NCBI GenBank assembly: GCA_012728445.1
Contig: JAAYFA010000059.1
Span: forward strand, 1 to 6,034
Reading direction: 5' to 3'
DNA: 6,034 nucleotides
Source of the DNA: Clostridiales bacterium
GTDB lineage: Bacteria > Bacillota > Clostridia > Oscillospirales > Acutalibacteraceae
Position 1 is the first letter of the stretch. Every line of letters starts with the position of its first letter. The position numbers and the translations under genes were made by a program. This document shows, one piece after another, positions 1-6,034 of the stretch. The notes under the pieces were generated by a model. It was not told where the DNA came from, searched no databases, and saw nothing but the letters and a program-made list of their open reading frames with translations.

Positions 1-21
1 GCCCAGCCGCAGCCCGACGGG

Positions 22-75
22 TGATTTAATCCTCAGTCATCTGCAGATGACGGCTCCTTTGGAAGAGGAGCCTTT
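22..75. repeat. Intergenic palindromic repeat with two adjacent hairpins
   Basis: Two inverted repeats lie back to back. A perfect 16-nt palindrome, GTCATCTGCAGATGAC, occupies 36-51. It is followed at once by a 7-bp stem, GGCTCCT (52-58) pairing with AGGAGCC (66-72), around a 7-nt loop, then TTTATATA. The arrangement (a 'TTAATCCTCAGTC' lead-in, a variable palindrome, then GGCTCCT/AGGAGCC and TTT) resembles from memory a dispersed intergenic repeat common in Clostridia genomes; I cannot confirm copy number from one window. Read on the plus strand, the second stem plus TTT could act as a weak terminator for a gene lying left of the window. It may begin further left, because 1-21 has similar GC-rich character including CCCGACGGG at 13-21. 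Confidence 0.55.
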
Positions 76-87
76 ATATAGCTTGCA

Positions 88-106
88 CAACGCATAAAAT
101 GCGTTG
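88..106. repeat. Short perfect hairpin repeat
   Basis: CAACGCAT (88-95) and ATGCGTTG (99-106) form a perfect 8-bp stem around an AAA loop. It lies 13 nt right of the preceding two-hairpin repeat, and could be part of the same dispersed element or a separate stem-loop. No U-tract follows on the plus strand, and on the minus strand the exit side reads GTGCAAGC, so it does not look like a terminator. Positions 107-137 show nothing further that I can name. Confidence 0.5.
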
Positions 107-130
107 CTACACAGAAAGGTTAACACGATA

Positions 131-167
131 TACAAATAAAAAATGGGACGGAAATTCCGTCCCATTT
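131..167 (-). terminator. Rho-independent terminator closing the iol operon
   Basis: AAATGGGACGG (141-151) pairs with CCGTCCCATTT (157-167) as an 11-bp perfect stem with a 5-nt loop. On the minus strand the stem runs into TTTTTTATTTG (down to about 133), a proper U-tract. On the plus strand the stem is followed by GTCAATTAC, so the element is directional. It begins 5 nt after the iolE stop codon (173-175), with no other gene between, and so marks the 3' end of the transcript. Confidence 0.92.
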
Positions 168-172
168 GTCAA

Positions 173-1066
173 TTACAGCCCTGTTTTCTCACGGATATAT
201 TTCCTGGCCAGCAAGGCATATTCATAAGGATTAGCAATAGCGGGGTCTTGCTCTGCTTCTACGACGACCCAACCCTCGTAATCGGCTTCAGCAAGGATGT
301 CGAAGACGGGTGTAAAATCATAGTTTCCGTCACCGGGGACGGTAAAGCAGCCGTAACGCACGGCATCAAGAAAACTATAGTTGTTGGCTTTCGCCTTTTC
401 GAGTGCTGCTAAACGAATTCCTTTCAGATGCACATGCTTAATCCTGTGAACATACTTTTTAAGCACCGTTATAGAATCTTCGCCGGCAAACGCAAAATGC
501 CCCGTATCATAAAGCAGAAAAACAAGATTCGGGTCGGTTAGCTCCATCAATTTGTCGACTTCCGCCGCGGTCTGCACACCGGTGCCCATGTGATGTTGCA
601 CGGTGAAATACATGCCTTTTTCGCGTGCCAATTTACCCATAGCGTTAAAGCCTTTAGCGACCAAAGCCCACTGCTCATCCGTATAGACCGGTTTGTCTTT
701 AAAAATGCTGACCGGCTTGCCTTGAATGCTGTTGCCTTGTTCGGAAGCGCCAATAACTCTTGCGCCTAAATCATAGAGAAAACTCATGTGTTTGATGAAA
801 GCGTCAATTGTAGCCTCATAGCCGTCCGAAAGCAGAAGAGATGAAAACCAGGCGTTGCACACTTGCAGGCCTCTGACATCCAATTTGTGTTTGAGCGTTT
901 CAATATCTTTGGGATATTTGTTACCAACCTCGCAACCGGTAAAGCCGGCCAGCGCCATTTCGCTCACGCATTGTTCAAATGTGTTTTCCGCACCGAGGTC
1001 GGGCATATCATCATTCGTCCAACCGATTGGCGCAATGCCGAGTTTTACCTTTTTGCTGTCTAACAT
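173..1066 (-). CDS. iolE: Myo-inosose-2 dehydratase (2-keto-myo-inositol dehydratase)
   Basis: IolE dehydrates 2-keto-myo-inositol (scyllo-inosose) to 3D-(3,5/4)-trihydroxycyclohexane-1,2-dione, the second step of the cytoplasmic inositol pathway. The 297-residue protein has the usual family length and reads as a complete xylose-isomerase-like TIM barrel. Visible hallmarks are IAPIGWTNDDMPDLG near residues 11-25, HHMGTGVQT near 158-166, LLYDTGHFAFAGED near 184-197, KHVHLKG near 210-216 and VVVEAEQDP near 267-275. Likely metal or substrate residues, by fold analogy, are D187, H190, H213 and E270 or E272. The start is supported by a strong Shine-Dalgarno, GGAGG at 1074-1078, 7 nt before the ATG. 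It is the last gene of the operon, 24 nt after iolD and 5 nt before the terminator. No truncation or odd residues were seen. The family assignment is firm; activity on another inosose isomer cannot be excluded. Confidence 0.95.
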   Translation of the reverse strand: MLDSKKVKLGIAPIGWTNDDMPDLGAENTFEQCVSEMALAGFTGCEVGNKYPKDIETLKHKLDVRGLQVCNAWFSSLLLSDGYEATIDAFIKHMSFLYDLGARVIGASEQGNSIQGKPVSIFKDKPVYTDEQWALVAKGFNAMGKLAREKGMYFTVQHHMGTGVQTAAEVDKLMELTDPNLVFLLYDTGHFAFAGEDSITVLKKYVHRIKHVHLKGIRLAALEKAKANNYSFLDAVRYGCFTVPGDGNYDFTPVFDILAEADYEGWVVVEAEQDPAIANPYEYALLARKYIREKTGL

Positions 1067-1090
1067 GTTGCTTCCTCCACTATTTATAAT

Positions 1091-2944
1091 TTAATAAAGT
1101 CTTGCCTTGTCGATATTCTCTTGCATAGCCTCATAGGCCGCCCCAACGTTTTCACTTTCGGAAACTTCCGCAACGCCGACTCTCCACCAGGCATCATAGC
1201 CGTGGCTCATGCTGCCGTGGGCAACCTTCATATCAAACAACGTACAGCATTTTTGCGTTTTGGCATCTTCTAAGGCTTCACGCAGTTGATTGACAGTTTC
1301 TATACGGTAAGCTTTGCAGCCGTAACCTTCGGCAATTTTTACAAAGTCAAGCGGAACAATATCTCCGTCCAGCAAACCTGTCTCGGGATTTCTCGCAAGG
1401 AAGCGAGTACCGAAAGTTTTTGTTCCTTGGCTATTTTGCAGGCCTTCAATACAGCCCCAGCCGGAGTTATCAAAAAGCATGATGTTTAATTTTAGACCCT
1501 CTTGAATGGCGGTATACAATTCGCTGTGGAGCATTAAGAAGCTACCGTCGCCAACCATAGCGTATACCTCGCGCTCCGGCTCAGCAAGCTTTGCACCTAA
1601 AGCACCGCAAATCTCGTACCCCATGCAGGAAAAGCCGTATTCCATATGGTAGGTTTTTGGTTCGATGGAGCGCCAAAGCCTTTGCATGCAACCCGGTAAA
1701 CTGCCGGAGGAACCGACAGCAATGGAATTCGGAGAAATTAGCTTATTAATCTCTCCGAGTGCTCTTGTTTGCGACAAGCCTTCGGGCAACTCGACGTTAT
1801 AGTTTTCGTCCATTTCCAAAATATAATTGTTTCGTGCCGTTAGTATTTCTTCTCCCCAAGCGGTACGATAGTCTGTTTCGCCCAGCGCCCCGGTTAAGTC
1901 AAGCAAAGCGTTATTGGCATCGGCAATAACGGCAACAGAATCCATTTTAAACGCATCAAAGGCGCAGACATTGATGCTTAAAATTTTAACATCCGGGTTT
2001 TGAAACAGCCATTTGGATGCTGTGGTAAAGTCCGTCAGGCGGGTTCCGATAGAAATGATTAAGTCGGATTGCTTGGCGATTTCGTTCGCGGCGGCTGTAC
2101 CCGTTACGCCGATACCGCCCAGATTTAACGGATGGTCCCAGCGGATTTGTCCTTTGCCGGCCTGTGTTTCAGCAATTGGAATATTATATTTTTCGGCAAA
2201 GAACTGAGCGGTTTTCCAGGCTTCCGAATAAGTGACGCCTCCGCCTATGATCATTAAGGGTTTTTCGGCTCCCTGGATCAAAGCGGCGGCCGCTTCAATT
2301 TCACGCGCGGATGCTTGCCTTCTGTCCAGATACCAAACTCTTTTCTGTAAAAAATAATCGGGGTAATCAAATGCTTCCGCTTCCACATCCTGCGGCATGG
2401 CGACGCAGACGGCACCCGTTTCGGCAGGGTCGGTTAAAACACGCATAGCATTCAACATAGCGGTCATCAGCTGTTCCGGGCGGACAACTCTGTCCCAATA
2501 CCGACAAACCGGCTTAAATGCGTCATTTGAAGTTGTGGAATACCCGGTCGGCTGTTCTATTTGTTGTAGCACAGGGTCGGGTTGGCGACAAGCAAACGTG
2601 TCACCCGGCAGGAGCAGTAGGGGGATACGGTTAGCTGTTGCCGTGCCTGCGGCCGTTACCATGTTCAGTGCGCCGGGGCCTATCGAAGAGGTGCAGGCAA
2701 TAATGGAGCGACGGTTCTTTTGTTTGGCGTACGCAATAGCGGCATGCGCCATGCCTTGTTCATTGTGCCCTTGGTAATACCTTAAGTCGTGACCGCCTTG
2801 TTCGAGTGCTTGGCCGATACCGACAACACATCCGTGACCGAAAATACCGAACATGCCGTGGACAAACTTTTCCTCTTTGCCGTCAAAAGATACATACTGG
2901 TTGTCAAGGAACCGGATGAGTGCTTGTGCCATGGTTAATTTCAT
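1091..2944 (-). CDS. iolD: 3D-(3,5/4)-trihydroxycyclohexane-1,2-dione acylhydrolase (ThDP-dependent)
   Basis: IolD opens the ring of the cyclic dione made by IolE, giving 5-deoxy-D-glucuronate; it is a cytoplasmic ThDP- and Mg-dependent enzyme of the acetolactate-synthase superfamily. The 617-residue product is near the family length (about 637 in Bacillus subtilis, from memory) and has all three domains. The N-terminal Pyr domain carries the ThDP-activating glutamate E62 in YYQGHNEQGMAHAA. The central domain runs from about 210 to 350 and includes IIGGGVTYSEAW. The C-terminal PP domain has the ThDP/Mg motif GDGSFLMLHSEL (465-476) through DNSG (492-495). SSGSLPG, EYGFSCMGYE and the tail motif WWRVGVAEVSE are strong IolD signatures. 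AAGGAA at 2954-2959 lies 9 nt before the ATG at 2944 and favours it over the internal Met5. It starts 19 nt after iolB and ends 24 nt before iolE, so co-transcription is likely. Confidence 0.96.
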   Translation of the reverse strand: MKLTMAQALIRFLDNQYVSFDGKEEKFVHGMFGIFGHGCVVGIGQALEQGGHDLRYYQGHNEQGMAHAAIAYAKQKNRRSIIACTSSIGPGALNMVTAAGTATANRIPLLLLPGDTFACRQPDPVLQQIEQPTGYSTTSNDAFKPVCRYWDRVVRPEQLMTAMLNAMRVLTDPAETGAVCVAMPQDVEAEAFDYPDYFLQKRVWYLDRRQASAREIEAAAALIQGAEKPLMIIGGGVTYSEAWKTAQFFAEKYNIPIAETQAGKGQIRWDHPLNLGGIGVTGTAAANEIAKQSDLIISIGTRLTDFTTASKWLFQNPDVKILSINVCAFDAFKMDSVAVIADANNALLDLTGALGETDYRTAWGEEILTARNNYILEMDENYNVELPEGLSQTRALGEINKLISPNSIAVGSSGSLPGCMQRLWRSIEPKTYHMEYGFSCMGYEICGALGAKLAEPEREVYAMVGDGSFLMLHSELYTAIQEGLKLNIMLFDNSGWGCIEGLQNSQGTKTFGTRFLARNPETGLLDGDIVPLDFVKIAEGYGCKAYRIETVNQLREALEDAKTQKCCTLFDMKVAHGSMSHGYDAWWRVGVAEVSESENVGAAYEAMQENIDKARLY

Positions 2945-2963
2945 CTGACATCATTCCTTAATA

Positions 2964-3749
2964 TTATTTTGGCCAAATATCGGCGTCTTTTTCGGTTACC
3001 CATAAGTGTTCCGGTACAAAGGTTGGGGTAATATACGGGTCGCCGTCTAAATGACGGATAACCCACAAATACCACATCGCATAGCCGGGAGCGGTCACTT
3101 GCGGGTGTGTTTCACTATTGACGATAAAAACTGTGGAGTTGTGATGCGTTTTCACAGGCGCTTCGTTAAGCTCTGCAAATCCGTATCCGTTTTCGGGTAG
3201 AAAACGGTAATAATAAATTTCCGGCTGCGCATGATAATGGGGTGGGTAACTCGACCATTTACCGGGGAATCCTATTACCTCACCCAAAACTAGGTTGGCA
3301 TACGGTGCGTTTGAATGATCAAACACGGTGCGTACAATCCGAGTGGAAGTTTCCCGCATGGTGCCTTCGCCCCTGTGTTCGCTTGCACACTCATCCGGCA
3401 TATAGAGTTTGCAGGGGAAAGTACGCTCGTTTTCGGTACGCTGAACAGCAATTTCAGAGTCTGCATTCGCCGTGATTGTAACTTCAATATCGTTCGGCAC
3501 ATGAAGCACCCAAGGGGAAAAATCAAAACAGTTTTCCCGTTCTATTCGTTGCTTGTTTTTGTCCCATTCAACCGTGACATCACCGGCAATCAATAAATAG
3601 GCCCGCTCTAATTTTTGTGATTCGCAGAATGTATCGCCCGCGGCCAGGCGGAGGATGCCAAAATCCATCATGGAACGTTGATCCTTGTTGTCTATCGTTG
3701 CGATTTCGTTGTACCCATAAGGGAAACGTTTGGGGCCATTTACAATCAT
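2964..3749 (-). CDS. iolB: 5-deoxy-glucuronate isomerase, compact divergent form
   Basis: IolB isomerises 5-deoxy-D-glucuronate to 5-dehydro-2-deoxy-D-gluconate, the substrate of the IolC kinase. The 261-residue protein is a two-cupin-domain member of the IolB/KduI family. The second half carries the metal site: KWSSYPPHYH (164-173) with H171 and H173, then E177 in QPEIYYYRF, and H215 in ETHPQVTAPGYAMWYLWV. The first half has REN and FDFSPWVLHVP, as expected of the structural cupin. Compared with B. subtilis IolB as I recall it (271 residues), the stretch between the HxH motif and the Glu is about 11 residues shorter, PxGYHPV is replaced by SETHPQV, and LNVMAG by LWVIRH. The start ATG has GAGGT (3760-3764) 10 nt upstream. 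The gene lies 29 nt after the redox subunit and 19 nt before iolD. Context makes IolB by far the best call; a related sugar-acid isomerase is the alternative. Confidence 0.88.
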   Translation of the reverse strand: MIVNGPKRFPYGYNEIATIDNKDQRSMMDFGILRLAAGDTFCESQKLERAYLLIAGDVTVEWDKNKQRIERENCFDFSPWVLHVPNDIEVTITANADSEIAVQRTENERTFPCKLYMPDECASEHRGEGTMRETSTRIVRTVFDHSNAPYANLVLGEVIGFPGKWSSYPPHYHAQPEIYYYRFLPENGYGFAELNEAPVKTHHNSTVFIVNSETHPQVTAPGYAMWYLWVIRHLDGDPYITPTFVPEHLWVTEKDADIWPK

Positions 3750-3779
3750 CTTGTATGCAACCTCAATTCTAAAATTATT

Positions 3780-6034
3780 TTACTTTGCTGAAAGCTCACC
3801 GTGAATTTCTTCGACACTTGAAAAACGGGGAGCATTTTCATCAACAGCAGTCAGAATCTTTTGAATCAACTGCCAGTTTTGCAAACCGGTTTTCGGCTGA
3901 ATAGCTTTGTTAAGCTTTAGGGTATTACCTTGAAAATTGACAAAGGTTCCGTTTGTTTCGGCAAAGGTGGAGGCGGGGAGGAAGATATCTGCACTTGCTG
4001 CAGTTTTTGTCAAAAAGGTACCTATAAGAGCAAGAAACTCAAAAGCAGGCAATGCTTCAGGCATATCGTCGCCGAACACAATCAAGGCTTTTAACTTATT
4101 GACATCACCGGCAGGCTTAATATCTAAAAGTTCTTTGAACCCATAGCTGTTCACGCCTTTATTAAACGCATCCCCAAAAAGCCTGTCGTAAACTTCTTTT
4201 GCATTGTCAACGCCTAGAGAGGTAATTATCCGCTTCTCGTTGATAGCAAAGGTGAAGATGTTCTCGGTCTTAATAACATCTTTTGCAAATAATTTGACCA
4301 AGTATGCTTCTTCAATGGTGAAACGTTCAGAAACGGCAACGCCAACAGCGTCGGCTCCAAACTTGTCGATAACACTCTTGAGTTTTGCGGCAAAGGCATT
4401 GATGGCTTCGTCAAGCTTTGCTATCTCCAACTTGCCGTTTTGCGTTTTCTTTATCATCGGTGCGGTAACTCTGTCTTTGCTTTGTGTTTCGCCGAATCCA
4501 AAGCGACCCTCCGCACACAGTAGACCGGTTTCGCCAGCAGGCAAAGCGCGGATAAGCGTGTTGCCGATGCTGCACAGCTCCATTTGGCACCCTGCAGCAC
4601 AACCGGGGCAGGTGGTACGGGTTGTTATTTCGGCTACGGGGACGCTTTTGACAAACTGCGTTTTTTCTCGCAATGCACCCGTTGGACAAAGGGCCACGCA
4701 CTGCCCGCAGGCAATGCAGTTTGTTTGCGCCAAAGGCGTGCCGAATTCCGGAGAAACAACCGTTTCAAAGCCTCTGTCTACAAGCCCGAGTGCCGTGATA
4801 CCCATTACTTCATCGCATACACGTACGCAAAGTCCACATAAAATGCACTTTTCGGCGTTTTGCTCAATGAATGGATGCTCGGTTTCCTGACGGTTTTCAC
4901 GCTTCTTACCTTCAAACAGTACGGGCGTAACATCGTAGTCTTGTGCATGCTTTATCAGCTTGCATTCGAAATAATCATGGCAGCCACATTCCAAACAACG
5001 CGCACCTTCTGCTTTCGCCGTTTCTTCGGAAAAACCAAAAGCGACTTCTTCAAAGTTGTTTTTGCGTTCTTCGGGGCTTAGCCCGGGCATCACGGCTCTT
5101 GGCAGCTTATCTTTTTCAATAAAGTCCTCGGCGGTTACATCCTTTTCAACGAGGTAAGGTTTTTTGTAGGGTATCATTTGCCCGCTCAAATACCCATCAA
5201 TGACACTAGCGGCCCTATACGCCTCGCCAATAGCAGTGATGGCAATATCGGCTCCGTTATTTGTGGCGTCGCCAATGGCGAATATGCCGTCTATAGATGT
5301 TCTGAAAGTTGTTTCATCGGCGATGACGGTTGACCACTTGGTCAGCTCCAATGCTTCAAAGCCATCTGCTACGGTTTGTTGCCCGATGGCCATAATAAGG
5401 GTGTCCAGTTCAATGTATTCAAAAGCGCCTTCCACCGGAACGGGCTTGCGCCTGCCGCCGGCATCCGGTTCGCCCAGTTCCATTATTTGAAGCTTAACGC
5501 CTATAACCTTCCCGTTTTCGCCCATAATCTCTTCCGGGTTTGTAAGAAATTTAAAGTGGACGCCTTCTTCTTCCGCCTCGTCAATTTCGAAAGGGGTCGC
5601 CGGCATTTCGGCGCGGGTGCGGCGGTAAATAATATACACTTCTTTAGCGCCCAAGCGAACGGCAGTCCTGCAAGCGTCCATCGCCACATCGCCTCCACCG
5701 CAAACGGCCACTTTATTGCCGATGACGGGTGGGTCGCCAAGCTCGACTTCACGTAAAAAGTCAATGCCGCCCAAAACGCCTTGCAAGTCTTCGCCCTTCA
5801 CGCGCATTTTGCTGCTCTTCCACGCGCCGATGGCGACAACGACAGCATCATATTGTGTCTTGATTTCGTCTAAGGATGCATCAACGCCAATTTTAAAATT
5901 ATTAACAAACTCAATGCCCAAGCCTTTGGTCAACATAATCTCTTTGCCTAAAATAGCTCTTGGTAGACGATATTCCGGAATGCCGTAGAGCAACATGCCC
6001 CCCATTTCGGGCATCATATCATATACCGTTACGC
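3780..6034 (-). CDS. GltD/NuoG-like NAD(P)H oxidoreductase subunit, StnC-like (5' end outside the window)
   Basis: This is a partial cytoplasmic flavo-iron-sulfur redox subunit. The frame stays open to the edge and reads VTVYD before the Met at 6017, which is the second beta strand of a GltD FAD fold, so that Met is not the start. Numbering from that Met (745 residues), a GltD-like domain has GGMLLYGIPEYRLPR (6-20), the NADPH Rossmann motif GGGDVAMDA (107-115) with YRRTRAEMPA (131-140), and the second FAD motif DGIFAIGDA (243-251). A linker cluster follows (C341, C344, C346, C352), then ferredoxin motifs CILCGLCVRVC (391-401) and CIACGQCVALC (434-444), then a formate-dehydrogenase-type cluster motif (C470, C473, C477, C501). 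The remaining 245 residues keep only the ends of a molybdopterin fold, including ADIFLPASTFAETNGTFVNFQGN (676-698). From memory, a NuoG-like part joined to a GltD-like NADPH domain is the description of StnC, the NADPH-side subunit of the Sporomusa-type bifurcating transhydrogenase. Alternatives are an unusual formate dehydrogenase or hydrogenase-associated subunit, or an SfrB-like protein. It precedes iolB by 29 nt. Confidence 0.85.
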   Translation of the reverse strand, partial: VTVYDMMPEMGGMLLYGIPEYRLPRAILGKEIMLTKGLGIEFVNNFKIGVDASLDEIKTQYDAVVVAIGAWKSSKMRVKGEDLQGVLGGIDFLREVELGDPPVIGNKVAVCGGGDVAMDACRTAVRLGAKEVYIIYRRTRAEMPATPFEIDEAEEEGVHFKFLTNPEEIMGENGKVIGVKLQIMELGEPDAGGRRKPVPVEGAFEYIELDTLIMAIGQQTVADGFEALELTKWSTVIADETTFRTSIDGIFAIGDATNNGADIAITAIGEAYRAASVIDGYLSGQMIPYKKPYLVEKDVTAEDFIEKDKLPRAVMPGLSPEERKNNFEEVAFGFSEETAKAEGARCLECGCHDYFECKLIKHAQDYDVTPVLFEGKKRENRQETEHPFIEQNAEKCILCGLCVRVCDEVMGITALGLVDRGFETVVSPEFGTPLAQTNCIACGQCVALCPTGALREKTQFVKSVPVAEITTRTTCPGCAAGCQMELCSIGNTLIRALPAGETGLLCAEGRFGFGETQSKDRVTAPMIKKTQNGKLEIAKLDEAINAFAAKLKSVIDKFGADAVGVAVSERFTIEEAYLVKLFAKDVIKTENIFTFAINEKRIITSLGVDNAKEVYDRLFGDAFNKGVNSYGFKELLDIKPAGDVNKLKALIVFGDDMPEALPAFEFLALIGTFLTKTAASADIFLPASTFAETNGTFVNFQGNTLKLNKAIQPKTGLQNWQLIQKILTAVDENAPRFSSVEEIHGELSAK
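4509..4610 (-). other. Formate-dehydrogenase-type [4Fe-4S] motif with the conserved Lys replaced by Glu
   Basis: Within the redox subunit this segment encodes CPGCAAGC (C470, C473, C477) and, 24 residues later, GLLCAEGRFG with C501. In E. coli FdhH the equivalent cluster ligands are C8, C11, C15 and C42, and the Lys two residues after the last cysteine (K44) lies between the cluster and the pterin. Here that position is E503 (codon at 4509-4511). This fits a domain that still binds a cluster but no longer serves a molybdenum site. The residue identities are read directly; the functional conclusion is inferred. Confidence 0.7.

Noticed and set aside
143..412. Plus-strand open frame starting at the left hairpin
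   Set aside because: Its start codon lies inside the terminator stem and the rest is antisense to the conserved 3' part of iolE. There is no ribosome binding site and no family signature.
3770..3782. AT-only inverted repeat TAAAAT/ATTTTA between the redox subunit and iolB
   Set aside because: It is a 6-bp A/T stem with a 1-nt centre that overlaps the stop codon. It is too weak for a terminator and is expected by chance in AT-rich spacer.
4204..4890. A 228-codon plus-strand open frame opposite the redox subunit
   Set aside because: It lies wholly antisense to a gene with clear ferredoxin and cluster motifs, shows no recognisable domain, and its serine/proline-rich composition is typical of a shadow frame.
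6015..6017. ATG at 6017 as the true start of the redox subunit
   Set aside because: The frame continues open to 6034 and encodes VTVYD, a conserved part of the GltD FAD-binding fold. The GxGxxG motif that should precede it is missing, so the gene begins outside the window.
3780..6034. Annotation as the glutamate synthase small subunit (gltD)
   Set aside because: Only the first ~280 residues are GltD-like. The two ferredoxin motifs, the formate-dehydrogenase-type cluster and the NuoG-like tail are absent from GltD, and no gltB is present.

Overview
The window carries four minus-strand genes that look like the 3' part of one operon, read from the right edge (6034) toward a terminator near 140. 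Mid-range base composition, an oxygen-sensitive multi-cluster Fe-S flavoprotein and a leftmost intergenic repeat of a style I associate with Clostridia together suggest an anaerobic Bacillota member (Clostridia or a relative). This assignment is inferred; there is no rRNA or other marker gene.

Layout in transcription order: (1) 6034-3780, a large redox subunit truncated by the window edge, with a GltD-like FAD/NADPH domain, a four-cysteine linker, two [4Fe-4S] ferredoxin motifs and a shrunken NuoG/formate-dehydrogenase-like C-terminus; (2) 3749-2964, iolB, a compact and divergent 5-deoxy-glucuronate isomerase; (3) 2944-1091, iolD, the ThDP-dependent trihydroxycyclohexane-dione hydrolase; (4) 1066-173, iolE, inosose dehydratase. 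The gaps are 29, 19 and 24 nt, with no terminator visible in any of them. A strong Rho-independent terminator follows iolE by 5 nt. Positions 1-137 are non-coding and hold three hairpin-forming inverted repeats.

IolE, IolD and IolB catalyse three consecutive steps of myo-inositol breakdown: 2-keto-myo-inositol to the cyclic dione, to 5-deoxy-glucuronate, to 5-dehydro-2-deoxygluconate. The inositol dehydrogenase, kinase, aldolase and semialdehyde dehydrogenase genes are not in the window and may lie upstream or elsewhere.

The most interesting point is the first gene. Its GltD-like plus NuoG-like architecture without a full molybdopterin domain resembles StnC of the Sporomusa-type electron-bifurcating transhydrogenase. 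Its placement directly ahead of iolBDE suggests that an NADH/NADPH/ferredoxin balancing complex is co-expressed with inositol fermentation. That link is inferred from gene order and domain content.
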